DNA of 64,000 nucleotides from NCBI GenBank assembly GCA_015178975.1, contig WHVD01000002.1, positions 1,798,001-1,862,000 of the forward strand, in the 5' to 3' direction. Position numbers and translations under genes: made by a program. This document shows, one piece after another, positions 24,132 through 36,500 of the stretch; position 1 is the stretch's first letter; each line of letters begins with the position of its first letter. Source of the DNA: Hysterangium stoloniferum (lineage: Eukaryota; Basidiomycota; Agaricomycetes; Hysterangiales; Hysterangiaceae). The notes beneath the pieces were generated by a model, which made no database searches, was not told where the DNA came from, and saw only the letters and a list, made by a program, of their open reading frames with translations.

Positions 24132-27100
24132 TAGTGATTGGCAAGGCCCGGCCTCAGGCCGTGGGCCGGCTGAGCTGGGCCCTGAAAAGCCCAGGCCGAG
24201 CCGTACTTAGGCCGTCCACTCTGGGCCCAGCCTGAGATATTTTAAGCCCAAGCCGGGCCGCCAAGCCGCGGCCTGCTAGTGGCCACAAGGTAAGGACAAG
24301 GTACCGCATGGTCAAGGATCGTCAGAGTGTCTTCTGTATAATGTAAGCCACCGTTCAATTTCTATTCCAACTCCCTTGTACACAATGCTGCCAAAGTCAA
24401 AACCTTGCCTGGGACAGCCAAGTAAGTCTCCAGGGCGCTCAGCACGGATCCGTACGATGAACCGAGTGCTCCGTGATCCGAATAACATAGAATTGAGGCA
24501 ACTTCCGCCAAGTTTAGTAGTTAAATCATCTTCCACATGCCCCGGGCCAGCTGATGTGCCCACCACTGAAACGGCATCAAAACATTTATTGAAACATAGC
24601 CTACCAATAGACAAGATTGTATGTGAAACAGGACCTGAGAAAAAAAAAATCAAGTCGGCTATCACTGCCGCTGTCAATGGTGTGTTTTTTGAAATTCAAA
24701 TATATTTAAAACAAGTAATATAATCTATTTAAATATTATTTCAGTCTCAGATGCCCGTAAGGATGTGATATGCAATGACATGGATGGAATTGAAGAGATT
24801 GGAGAGGAAATGATGAAGAACAAAAATAAGACCAGAGATATAGATCATTTTTTTCATGCCCCCAGCACCATTAATGGGAAAAAAAGAAGAAAATGCAACA
24901 TTTGTCAGTGAGTACATCACAGCTACATTTTTAATTAAATAAATCAAAATTTTTTCAGTGACAGCTCAATTACTAACGAGGTGACAACTTTGCGCCGACA
25001 TCTCGAATCAAATCACATAGTATGTAAACTTTATGATATCTCTTTATTGATTATAAATTTTAATTATATGGTGACAGGGTGCTTACGTTAAATGGGTTAA
25101 AGAGACACCCGGAACAACAAACAAACTCCCAAAGCATCTCTTAAAAATGAGAGAAGAAATATTGACTCAGTCCAGCGTCACTGACCATTTCAAACCAGTT
25201 GGCCCAGCTAAAAATGTTATTCAATACTCAGATGAGGCTTTTAAGCAGGCCGCTTTGGAGTGGTTGATTGAGACAGATCAAGTATGTTATTACACTATTA
25301 AATCTTTACTTTATTTAGCAATAACATTGATTCCAAAGCCAATTCAAGCCTTGAATCATCCAAAATTTAAAGAAATGATTAATATTGCTTCTTGCGCCAC
25401 GAATGGGGTAAGATTCCAGCACAAAAGGCTACCCGGGAAGGAATTATATCACTTTTTAGGCAACACCTACTTGATATCAAGGAGAGAATAAATGTGAGTC
25501 TTAGTTTCTTTTTAAATATCAAAGTTTTGAGCTAAAAACTTTATTTCAGGGCCCAACGGTCAAGGGCAAAGTTTCATTCACGTGTGACTGCTGGCAGGCA
25601 AGTAATGTGGACTCATACTTTGCTGTCACGGCACACTGGATTGAATGGACCAATTCAAAAACATGGACCCTACAAGCCTCACTAATTGGGTTTACAAAGA
25701 TGAACTGCTCACACAGTGGCAAGCGGCTTGCAATGGCACTATTCAAACTTATCAGCCGGGTTAATATTATCAAAAAAGTAAGTACATATAACAATTACAA
25801 TGTCACAAGCCATTATTTAATATAATTTAATAGACTGGTTGGATCACCTCTGACAATGCAGCAAACAATGGCACAATGATGAGAGAGTTCATGGTCCTTT
25901 TTGAAGGAGCAACAGGTGAAAAATACGATTGGAAAGAACATCGGATTCGGTGAGTTTTTCATTATGTCTGCTTTATACAATACTAACATTAAATAATATT
26001 AAAATTTCAGTTGCCTTGCACATGTCATTAATTTGGCCACTCAAGCAATTATCTCGACATATTCGGGTGCTAAACACTACAACCCACATGACCCAGAAGC
26101 ACACCTTCCGACTCAAGGCACAGGTGACAAGAAGGATGTATTGGGGATGGTTCGTGCCATAGTTGTGAAGGTATGTGATTAAATATGCATTCTGTTCACG
26201 CTGATACTATCTATAATACTTCAGGTTCGAAGCTCAAGTAAAAGAAAAGATCTATTTCTCAAACTACAAAAGGACAAAGGCTCTGATCGGCCACAAACAC
26301 TGTTATTAGATATGCCAGTTCGTTGGTCATCTACTTTTGTTATGGTGAACCGGGCATATCTTTTACGGGATGTAAGTATTAAAACAGAGATGATACTTAG
26401 TTATTCTGATATTTTATATTGGTTTACAGCATGTGGACCGCTTTATATTTGACATAACAGCCGAAGAGAACGACATCACAAGGCATGCAAAACTTCGTTG
26501 AATTGCATTGGATACGGCAGAATGGGACGAGATCCAGGAATTTCGAGAATTAATAAGTGTAAGTATTTTATTCAATTTCACGTCATCCAATTACCCATTG
26601 AATTGGTTTTATCAGTATGCAGACGCTGCACAACAAGCCTTCTCATCGGAAAATTATCCTACGCTTTATTTGGCAATTCCCGCACTTGAGGGATTGCATG
26701 CTGCATGGACAAAGCATCATTCTAAGTGTAGCCCACTGTTTATTTCACCCCTAGGAGCCAGAATTGCAAAAATTGCTGAGTACTATAACAAAACTGAGGA
26801 ATCCCATGCCTATCTCATTGCCATGGGTATGTCATATACATTATACTGATCTGTCCCACTTCATAGTCCCTGATTTTCACAGTGCTTAATCCCTCACAAA
26901 AAGCGCAGCATTTCAAGAAGTACTGGGGTGCCGAATTAAAAACTCGGGCACTTGAGCGTGTTGAAAAAATAGTGAGAATGTGTGTTTTTCGACTTTCAAT
27001 CACTAATTTTTTTTTATAGTTTCGGGAATGGTACATAAAGTTATATGGAAATGGTGCTCCCGTCATTCAGCCTAAATACCCAAAAACCACAAAATTATCG

Positions 27101-27850
27101 CAGCTTTTACTTGAACTCGAAAGTAGTGATGACGACGACGATGACGAAGCTTCCTTAAGTGCATCACCTTGGATGCGTAAGTACCAGCGCTGGTTTCAAA
27201 CTCAAGAGGTAGTCCCAGAATCGAAGGGAATTGTGGAATGGTGGGGTGTAAGTTTTTTAACCGCAATTTTATTTATTTCATATCCTTAATTTTTAAAACA
27301 GGCTAATTGTGATAGATATCCAGTATGGGCATCCTTAGCCCTGGATTATCTTCCCATTATGGCTTCCTCCGTATCTAGTGAGAGGGCATTTTTGGCGGGT
27401 GGCATTACACTCACATGCCGTCGAAACCGTTTAAAAAATGACATTGTTGAAGCACTTCAAGTTGTCAAATGTGCAATTCAAAAGGACCTCCTCATCCATC
27501 CTCCAATGCCTTCCTCTTCATTTGAGATGGATATTGAGAGTGACGAAGAAATCGAAACAAGTTTACAGAGCGGGGATTCAGAGGCTGCATTGCTTGAAGT
27601 TGAGCTATCCTCTGATGAAGAGGAAATTTATGTGTAATATAAATTGATAATATTTTTGAAAAGTTTATTTGATTTTATTAGTAGACTACAAGTTTAAAAA
27701 TCTGTTATACCGCGGCCTGGGGCCCAAGCCAGGCCAGGCCGGGCCCAGGCCCTCTCTCAAAGCCCGGCCTGAGATATTGGTAGGCCCAGGCCGTGAAAGC
27801 TGAGCCCAAGCCGGGGGGCTTTAGGCCGGGCCAGGCCTTGCCAATCACTA
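24132..27850 (+). mobile_element. hAT-superfamily DNA transposon, 3.7 kb
   Basis: The terminal inverted repeats begin TAGTGATTGGCAAGGCC at 24,132 and end with the reverse complement GGCCTTGCCAATCACTA at 27,850. The 8-bp target duplication is ACGTCCAC (24,124-24,131) and ACGTCCAT (27,851-27,858), one mismatch, as expected for hAT insertions. Both subterminal regions (about 150 nt each) are packed with GGCC and GGGCC words, likely transposase contact sites. It encodes one spliced transposase and is inserted in the GC-rich repeat of E7. Confidence 0.93.
24385..27637 (+). pseudogene. hAT transposase, 14 exons, one frameshift and one TGA
   Basis: Exons: 24385-24679, 24745-24907, 24959-25019, 25078-25281, 25339-25493, 25550-25777, 25834-25949, 26011-26170, 26225-26371, 26430-26558, 26616-26826, 26883-26971, 27020-27247, 27302-27637. 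Domains in order: an N-terminal BED zinc finger (CNIC...HLESNH); the catalytic core with TCDCWQA (first Asp) and GWITSDNAANN (second Asp), then CLAHVINLAT; and the C-terminal hAT dimerisation region WWGANCDRYPVWASLALDYL...SSVSSERAF, which holds the catalytic Glu. An acidic tail follows, to TAA at 27,637. Two lesions inactivate it: exon 5 is one nt short (frame change near 25,410), and TGA at 26,499-26,501 stands where arginine is likely. All other splice phases agree, so decay is recent. Confidence 0.9.
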
Positions 27851-27877
27851 ACGTCCATGTGCCTCCACACACCGTGC

Positions 27878-28077
27878 GCATCACGTTCACGCCCCATGCA
27901 TCACGTCCACACCCTGCGCATCACGTCCATGCCCTGCGCATCACGTCCATGCCCCGCGCATCACGTCCATGCCCCGCGCATCACATCCATGCCCCACACA
28001 TCACATCCATGCCCCACGCATCACGTCCATGCCCCGTGCATCACGTTCATGCCCCGCGCATCACGTCCACGCCCTGC
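27878..28077. repeat. 20-bp minisatellite, about ten copies
   Basis: The unit is GCATCACGTCCATGCCCCGC with point changes. It belongs to the GC-rich region of E7, right of the hAT insertion. Further looser repeats run to about 28,330. Two related copies of about 72 nt, each ending in GTCGTTTGCATGCT, lie at about 28,329-28,400 and 28,451-28,523. Confidence 0.85.
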
Positions 28078-28569
28078 ACACGTGCACTACATCCACGCGC
28101 CACATGCATGCACCCTCACGCGTCGCACGTGCGCACTTTCACGCGTTGCGCGCGCGCACATTCACGTGTCGTGCAGTGCACTGGCATCTTCAAACTACGC
28201 CCACACGCCGCACCTGCACACCCGCGCAATTGCGCCTTCAAACCACGCCCACGCACCGGACCTGCGCACACCTGCGTCTTCAAACCATACCCACGCGCCA
28301 TGCGCCACACTTGCGCACTCTCGCAGCATGCTCGCGCACTGCATCCAGCTCTCGACCATTTCATTGGTGAGACTGGTGACGCAGTCGTTTGCATGCTGCC
28401 ACACCTGCATCCATGCACCGCACCCATACTCCCGCACACTTGCACCTATGCGCTCACGCACTGCACCCCACTCTCGACTGTTCTATCAGCGAGAGTGGTG
28501 ACAAAGTCGTTTGCATGCTCTTGCTGGCAATAGGTGATGATCCCATATGTGCCTTCTCCTATACCCCCT

Positions 28570-31003
28570 CTACTGCCCCCCTGTTGCGATACTGTTGTTC
28601 CAGAACAATCTCGCAACATAATGATTGTCCCCTACTTGATGTAATCTTTCGAGGGAGCGCCCTGGGTCGAATGGAAATGTATCCGTCCTTGGCTTGGTCT
28701 GTCGAGGGGTATCCTTCGCGGTGTGTCCATGATTGACTTCCATTCGCAGAAACCTTGTCAGTGCCCCCCATGCTGTAATTAGGGGCTTGTGTTGATGACT
28801 TCCCAGTGGTATCTCCATGGGAAAGCTTTTGTCGAGTCCTGCAAGATGGGATGCCTTTACCGTTGGTGAGTCCTGTTCTGAGCCTTTTCTATTGTCAGAA
28901 CCATCGTCTGATTTCTGCCCCCCAGTTTCCAACCCTTTACTGCAGTCCCAATCATTCGAGCTATTGGACAACTTATTGGAGGGTCCACTCGGCGGAGTAA
29001 ATGGGATAGGATGGATAGGTGATGGATGGCGAGATTTGTCAGGACACTGCGAATCTCGACCTGAGGATGATGGGGAACTGGAGACGACTTTGGCTGTGAT
29101 CTTTTCTGCAGACACATTTGAGAAAGACGACTGTCCATTTTTGGCAGTTGATCTGGCATAGATTCCAGGACATTCTTCATGAAAGGGACCAGAGGGTGTT
29201 TGTGTTGGCTCATCAAACCCATTGAGCAATTCTGTGTTAAGAGCAGAAACTGACAGATGTCGGCTGGCCGACAGGGACCGAACGGAAGGACTTGGCTTCA
29301 GCTTATGTGCTGCGCCCTCGCAAGTTACCGTCAGGTGTCCTTAAATTTCGGGCAGGCGAAAACTAGTCCTGTCAAGTAAACCTCTCGGTAAACTACCGAT
29401 CAGAAACTGAAGGATAAGTTGAGGGTTGGGTTGAGGGGTCGGAGACCAAGAGTCGGAGGCTGAGAGAGTCAGAGACTGAGAGAGTCGGAGACCGAGAGAG
29501 TCAGAGACTGAGAGAGTCGGAGACTGAGACAGTCAGAGACTGAGACAGTCAGAGACTGAGACAGTCAGAGACTGAGACAGTCGGAGACTGAGACAGTCGG
29601 AGACTGAGACAGTCGGAGACTGAGACAGTCGGAGACTGAGACAGTCGGAGACTGAGACAGTCAGAGACTGAGAGTGTCGGGGACTGAGAGTCGGAGATTA
29701 GAGGTTGAAGTCGTAAATGTAGGTTGAATCGTAAATCGGATGGAGTCGGAATGTGGTGGTCGTGAATAGATAATGGAGTCGGAAATTAGAGGGTATCTAA
29801 GTCGATCTAAGTCGATATTCTAAGTCGATCTAAGTCGATATTCTGATTGTCTAGTAGTTACATTACAATGGGTCTTATATACGAGTTATCGGCGTCTAGA
29901 AACTACTAACTAAGGGAAGAGCGGAAAACGGCATTGACAAATAAGCTTGACTAGGAACCGGAAAGTTACGATAAGTTCGGAAGCCGAGATTTAGCCGAGA
30001 GCGGAATTATGAGAAAAGGGAATAGTCCACGGACTACAGGTATATATGGGCATGTGTGAAACATAGAGTAAAACGGATCATCATAATGAAAAGGGGACGT
30101 ATCAAAGCATAACCAGATGGTAGAGTATATTTGACAGGGGCGTAAACGAGGTTTGATCGCCGCGAAGGTATACGTCAGTGTCGGTGTTCCGAAGGTTGCC
30201 GAAATGATGACTTGATCAATAACTTCGAACATTGATAGACTGTAGTATTCGGAGACCATCGGGTTGCGACATGGGTTACGACACGGTCGTAACATTCTGC
30301 CATCATCTTGTTACATCTCTCCAGGTTGCGCATCAATCTTGACCTGAGAGTGAAGTAGGCGAAACACACATTCGAGGGTTTACCGTATATGGATTCATTC
30401 AATGTTTGAATGTATATGAAATCCGTATCAACCCTTGGCACGATGTGGTCCCCTCCGAGCAGTACATGCATAATCTGTAGCAAATCATCATGCACACAAA
30501 GTAAATCGGACAGCAGAATGAACAGTTCCATCTTGATACCCGCTATTCCCTTTTCTCGGAAAAGCATCACTTCATTTGACCACCTTGGGATTAACTTTGT
30601 TACCTCGTCGAGAGTTCCAGGCCAAGTGAATAAATCGTGTGCCGATATGATGCCATGGTACCTTCCCAGCCAGATGGCTATTCTCGTAGGCATGGATGGG
30701 TACCTTGTCTTGTAATCCTTTGTGGCAATGACAACCTTATCCCTCGAAACTCGAGAAGCATAATAGGAGCTCCACTTCACATTGACAGGCTCCGAATAAA
30801 GTAGTTGGCCACAATGCTCCAGCATAACTTGTCTCGGCGGGAAGACCAGGGTATCCTTTATGAAGATGCGAGCATTTTGCCTTTCCAAGGGACTCGACTG
30901 CTCGAAGTTCGAGTTACCTTCCATTTGACCAGATTCGCAACGCTCAGCGTGCAAGGAGTTCCAGACACCCTTTTGCGAAGTTGCAAATGTTGACACCTCG
31001 CAG
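28570..31003 (-). pseudogene. unrecognised gene of E7, split by a solo LTR
   Basis: The frame is open from 31,003 (after a possible TATACAG acceptor) to 30,300 and resumes at 29,234 down to 28,570. Removing the LTR2 insertion and one TTCTG copy joins them exactly (KMMAE then LLNGF), about 470 codons. The first 240 residues look folded, with ARIFIKDTLVFPPRQVML, YYASRVSRDKVVIATKDYK and RIAIWLGRYHGIISAHDLF. The rest is rich in Ser, Pro and Asp and probably disordered. No protease, polymerase, integrase or zinc knuckle is present and I recognise no family. Its place next to the 5' LTR suggests a gag-like or captured cellular gene. No start codon is certain. The insertion should abolish the full product. 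Confidence 0.6.
29235..30294 (-). repeat. solo LTR2 (reverse) inside the E7 gene
   Basis: 1,060 bp, TGTTAAGAGC...GTCGTAACA, with target duplication TTCTG at 29,230-29,234 and 30,295-30,299. It contains an array of GAGACTGAGACAGTCG-like units at about 29,443-29,690 and the conserved U5 block at 29,286-29,320. Confidence 0.95.
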
Positions 31004-31078
31004 CTGTATAGTTAGAATTTCATATTTGAATATAAGATTTTCTTCGTAGGGAAAGTACGGTCCGGCCCGGATCACCAC

Positions 31079-31552
31079 TGTGAAGAGTGGTGGAAGTTCT
31101 GACCGTTCTATATACGAAGAAATGAGTAGAAAGGAAGAATATTGACCTATTCGATGCAATATAAGAGAAAGTGAGAGAAAGAGCACGAGATGACGAAGGA
31201 GTCAACGAGTGCGATGGTTCGAGTGGAGGCCTCGACTATTACAGTTCGAGGCCAGAAGTGTTCAGTAGTTCAGATAATGCTACCTAAGTGGTAGCTGACA
31301 CGTTACCCTGATCACCACTCGTAGTAGACCTAGTTTATGTCTTACGAGTGGTGGTTCTTGGGTTAAAGTGTGTCTGAGTTCTAATTGGTGCTGAGTGCAC
31401 CCACAAGTATACACAATGCTTTGAACTAATGAAGTATGCAATATTCGAAGAATATGAAAGATAGAAAAATATGAATAAAATATGTAAAATATAAATGAAA
31501 TAAAAGGAGTGTTTTACCACAATGATACTGTGGTAAAAGCATACTCCTCACA
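31079..31552 (-). repeat. 5' LTR of E7 (LTR7)
   Basis: 474 bp, the partner of 21,242-21,715. It is followed on the right by the target duplication CCGGG and the resumed LTR1 sequence. Confidence 0.85.
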
Positions 31553-31940
31553 CCGGGCAGGGGTCGTGGGTCGAGGGGTTGTAGGTCAGATGTCGTGGGT
31601 CATGAGTCGAGAGTGGTGAGAGAGATAGATGCGCCGGAGCCCATGGGCTCCGACTAGTGTGAGCGGTGTGATTCAAGTAGGGTTTTAGAGTGGAAAATGT
31701 ATTAGATTACTAGGGGGAATCTAAGCCGATTTTCTGACTGGATTGTATGTACAACATCTGCCAGTTTAAATAGACCGTGGAGTAAATGTCATACCAAATC
31801 CAGTAATAATGAAACGAAATGAGCAAAACATAAAATGGGAATAGTAAACACCAAATTGGTGTTAGGAATGGGACAGAATGGAGCAGAGTCTGAATAGTGA
31901 CAAATCATAAACCATAATGGGAAATGGAGGGGGAGTGGAG

Positions 31941-32242
31941 TGTCAGGGGACAATCTCAAGTTTTCTAAATTCATCCCTGACCTTCCTTAATATAGTCTCA
32001 TAAGTCAAGGATAAGAGTACTTTGTTTTTATCACATTTTCAAACTCAGCTACACCTTTAGTTAGTCACTCGCTAGCCGAGGATTCCTTAGACTTTTCTCT
32101 TCAGATTCCCTCTGCTAGGTAAGTAATAATGTACATTGTATGTATATAATAGATAGGTATAAAACTTACTTCGGATTCCCTCTGCTGGTGCCCCAACTCA
32201 GTCATAGTGTGAGTCAGTGTGGTCTAGAGAGTCGCCCTTACA
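31941..32242 (+). repeat. 5' LTR of E6
   Basis: 302 bp. A pair TTCGGATTCCCTCTGCT and CAGATTCCCTCTGCT forms an internal direct repeat. The proposed transcript start lies near 32,089 by complementarity to the primer site. No clear TATA box was found upstream of it. Confidence 0.85.
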
Positions 32243-32381
32243 GAAGAAAAGTCTCACATTGAGTGACCGGAGTTACCGCCACTATTTTTCGAACCATATT
32301 CAAGATCGCGAGTTCAAACATTTATACAGATCTAATCTACTTCGAGTTTACGTGCGGTCCCCTCCCTTCATTTTTACTATT

Positions 32382-33470
32382 ATGTCAACTTCTATTACCG
32401 ATCCCCACCAGGTGCTGGAACAGCACAGTAATGACATTCGAGATCTCCAAGCCTCCCAGAAGCAAAATACAGACCTGTTGCAGCAAATTCTTCAGCAACT
32501 CACTGTACAAACACAACCACCAATGAATCCTCCACAGCCGCCCACGTTACCTACATCGACCTCTGCTGCCGTTTCGACCAACTCAGGTCTGAAGGTTCCA
32601 CTTCCGAACACATATGATGGTGATCGATCTGGTGGACATACCTTCTACAACTCGTGTCTGCTGTACATCAGCATGAATGGGTCGAAGTTCCAGACGGACG
32701 AGACGAAGGTTCAATGGGTGTCGTTCATGAAGACCGGTTGAGCCGCTCTTTTTGCAAATCGGCTCATGAAGTCATGGAGTCAAGGAGATGCAGTGCCTTT
32801 GTGGGAGACCTTTGTGGGGACCTTTGAGCGTAAGTTCTTTCCAGCTGACGAAGCAGCTACGGCCTGTATCAAGTTAGAAGGAACGATGTACCATCAAGCC
32901 AGAAGAATGGTCGACGAGTACACAGACGGGTTTTGTGAACTCGTTGACCTTGCAGGTTACAAAGACGCATTAGCCATTGTAATGAAATATCGACACAGCC
33001 TCTTACCAAATATCCAGACCCAGGTTGCGACGATGGAGAACCACCTGAAGGACGACAACGAGCAAGGCTGGTACGACGCCGCTTCCCGCTTTGACCGAAA
33101 CTGAAATGCAAACAAAATTTTTCGTTCAGCAGGCATCACAACATGACCAGTCACACTGAAACCTTCGACATTCCCTTGCGTTGTCCCCCCACTTCCCCCA
33201 CATCCTACGTCGACACTACCCTCCTCTAGGCCGATCAACGTGGTGGATGTTGATGTGACCAAAGGCCGGGGTCTTCCCTCAACACTCTGTTTTGAGTGTC
33301 ATCAGCTGGGTCATATCAGTCATGACTGCCCTCGAAAACTACAAAGAATCTGCTCCCTACTTACTAGCCTTGATGAAGAGGGACAGGACATGGCCATGGA
33401 CATCCTTCTTGCAGAAGTGGATGTCCGAATTGCCTGTAGTAGGGTGGCCGAAGCAGATGACTCTCCTTGA
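32382..33470 (+). pseudogene. gag of E6
   Basis: ATG at 32,382 starts a frame that stays the same to 33,470 and is broken by TGA at 32,739, 33,102 and about 33,156. The region after the coiled N-terminus contains LPNTYDGDRSGG and the capsid-like FERKFFP..EAAT..KLE. A zinc knuckle CFECHQLGHISHDC (CX2CX4HX4C) lies near 33,285-33,330. Gag packages the element RNA and forms the particle. The stops sit where related proteins have arginine. Confidence 0.85.
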
Positions 33471-33514
33471 GGGGCTGATCTACAGCCTGTTTTGGGTTTT
33501 CCCAACTGCAGCGA

Positions 33515-36500
33515 GTGAAGGGTATGCCCTCGCTGCCACTTTCAAATAGATTCAGTGTCCTCTCTGTTGATGATGTATGTACAGTTAATACATCAGAAGT
33601 TGAACCTCTGTTGAGTGAGGACACTGGAATTCCCAAGTCTTTCTCAGTCCATTCACATCGTAGAAGACCAGTTTGGGAACATCGTCTTCCAAAATCTCTC
33701 ATTATTGCCTCAACGGCAACTGCCAAATCATTACACCTAAAAGTCGAGCTCCAAACAACTGACACTGGTCTTCTCTGATCGACTCGTGCATTGGTTGATT
33801 GTGGTGCAACTGGTCTATTCATTGACCGAGACTATGTGCATGAAAACGGAATTGCCACACGATCACTCATCTACCCAATTCATGTATACAATGTTGATGG
33901 GACACCCAATGAAGCAGGTTCAATCACCGAAGTTGCTGAGTTGGTCCTCCACTACAAGGATCACTCAGAAAAGGCATTGTTTGCAGTCACCAAGCTTGGG
34001 AAGGAATCCCTTTTACTTGGCTATACCTGGCTTCAGGATCATCACCCAGAGATCAATTGGCAGACACAAGAAGTCAAAATGACCCATTGTAACCCACACT
34101 GTAAAGAGTGTAAAATCTCAACCCTCAGGGCATGTGAAGAGATTAGATGTTTACAAGCTTGTAGAGATGCCCCTGCCCCAGTCTTCACATCTGAGGAAAC
34201 AGAAGAGCCAATTCCTGATTTACTACCTGATCAGTCTGATGAGGTTGAAGACCAAATAGAGGACTTAATTGAAGATGGAGATCGGGTATTTGTCACAGTG
34301 CTCCACCCAGAACTGACTCCAAGTCAGATTTGAGCATCGGCCACAGTGTCTCAGTGACTAGCAGAGGCTAGTGCAAGGTTTAATACACCGAGCCCAAAAG
34401 GTTTTCGAGACATTGTCCCTAAGTATCTCCACACCTTTGAAGATGTGTTCTCCAAGGAGTCATTTAATTCATTGCCTGATAGAAAACCTTGGGACCATGC
34501 AATTGAACTAATCCCTGATGCAAAGTCAACCAATTGCAAGGTCTACCCTATGTCCCTCAATGAACAGACAGAGCTGGATATTTTTATTGCTGAAAACCTT
34601 GCAACTGGTCAGATACGTCCTTCTAAGTCACCTATGGCATCCCCAGTTTTCTTCATCAAGAAGAAGGATGGCTCCCTTCAACTTGTACAAGACTATCATG
34701 CATTGAATGCCCAAACAATAAAAAATCGATATCCACTCCCACTTATTTCAGAACTGGTGAATCGATTAAAAGGGGCACGATATTTCACAAAACTTGATGT
34801 CAGATGGGGCTACAACAATGTTCGCATTAAGGATGGTGATGAGTGGAAGGCTGCTTTCCGAACAAATAGAGGGTTGTTTGAACCCTTAGTCATGTTTTTT
34901 GGCCTCACTAATAGCCCAGAAACCTTTCAGACTATGATGAATGACATCTTCCGAGATTTGATTGCAGAAGGAGTTGTCTGTGTCTACCTGGATGACATTC
35001 TCATTTTCACCAGGACGCTTGAGGAACATCGGCATGTCCTATTACTGGTTCTAGAGTGTCTTCACGAGTATAAGCTCTACCTTAAGCCAGAGAAATGTGA
35101 GTTTGAAAAGACAAAGATTGAATACCTTGGTCTAGTCATCTCTGAAAACCAAGCGGAGATGGACCCAATCAAGGTGTCAGGTGTACGTGACTGGCCCACT
35201 CCTACCAGTTGGAAAGAGGTACAGGCATTCCTTGGTTTTGCCAACTTCTATAGGTGATTCATATCAGATTTCTCCCACCATGCACGACCACTGTTTGATC
35301 TCACAAAAAAGGAAACCAACTGGAGGTGGACCATGACAGAGGACAATGCCTTCCTTCTCCTCAAGGATCTGGTTACAAATGCACCAATTCTGACAATGCC
35401 TGATGATTCAAAACCATTTAGAGTTGAAGTTGACTCATCAGACTATGCCACTGGAGCAGTCCTCTCACAACAGCTGGATGATGGAAAGTGGCATCCTGTT
35501 GCCTTTTACTCAAAAAGCCTGTCAGCTGTTGAACACAATTATGAGATCCATGACAAAGAGATGCTGGCAGTGATTCATGCCTTTGATGAGTGGAGACATT
35601 TCCTAGAGGGGGTACGGCACTCAGTGGAGGTATGGACTGATCACAAAAACCTCAAGTACTTCATGTCCTCAAAAAAGCTAAACTGAAGACAGGCCCGATG
35701 GTCGCTGTTCCTGGCATGTTTTGATTTCCAACTGCACCACTGACCAGGGTGCTCTATGGGTAAAACAGATGCACTCTCTCACCGGTCTGACCATGGTTCA
35801 GGTGAAGGAGACAACTCAAACATCACTCTACGTAAGCCAGAGTTCTTTGCAATTTGAGCCATAGAGGGCGTATCAATACATGGGCCAGAATGTGAATTCC
35901 TCACTGCTATTTGCCAAGGAAATGAGAAGGGTGAACAGGAGGAAGCGGAGATCAAGGCAGTGAAGGAACTCCAGAAATCTGGTGGCCAATCTATCAGATT
36001 AATGGAATGGTCAGAGGAAGATGGATTGTTGTTGTATTGGGGTAAAATATATGTCCCAACCGACCCAGAACTAAGGCATAGGATTGTGGAACAGCACCAT
36101 GACTCTCGGGTTGCTGGCCATGCAGGACAATGGAAGACTTTAGAGCTAGTAAGTCGCAACTTTTGGTGGCCAGGCATATCACATTATATAGGGCAATATG
36201 TCAAGACCTGTGACACATGTATATGCACCAAGTTCCAGTGTCGAATGCCAATTGGGGAATTACACCCAAACACCACACCAGCAGACTGATGGGATACAAC
36301 CAGTGTTGACTTCATAGTTGACCTACCTGAATCTCAAGGGTATGATTCAGTTATGGTAATTGTAGATCTCATGACAAAGCGGGGACATTTCCTGCCCACA
36401 CACAAAACTGTTGACTCTGTGGTTGCAGCTCGGATCTTTTTTAAGGATGTGTGGAAGCATCATGGACTCCCACAGAGAATCATCTCAGATCGTGGATCAC

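Larger units (their letters stand above)
21242..31552 (-). mobile_element. E7: LTR-bounded element without visible reverse transcriptase
   Basis: Two 474-bp LTRs (21,242-21,715 and 31,079-31,552) are flanked by CCGGG at 21,237-21,241 and 31,553-31,557, and the interrupted LTR1 is continuous across the site. After removal of the hAT element and the solo LTR2 the unit is about 5.5 kb. On the minus strand, GTGGTGATCCGGGC follows the 5' LTR directly, so TGGTGATCC could be a tRNA-type primer site. GGGGGGCAC precedes the 3' LTR as a polypurine tract. The internal part holds an unrecognised gene (28,570-31,003) and GC-rich repeats, with no protease, reverse transcriptase or integrase motif. It resembles a large non-autonomous LTR element carrying a non-standard gene. 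Confidence 0.75.

Noticed and set aside
23385-24134. A 249-codon open frame and several overlapping ones on both strands
   Set aside because: All frames translate to His-, Ala-, Thr- and Arg-rich repeats because the DNA is a degenerate GC-rich minisatellite. There is no start context, intron or domain.
27793-28533. A 246-codon open frame next to the hAT element
   Set aside because: It starts inside the transposon terminus and runs through the 20-bp minisatellite, so it is a composition artefact.
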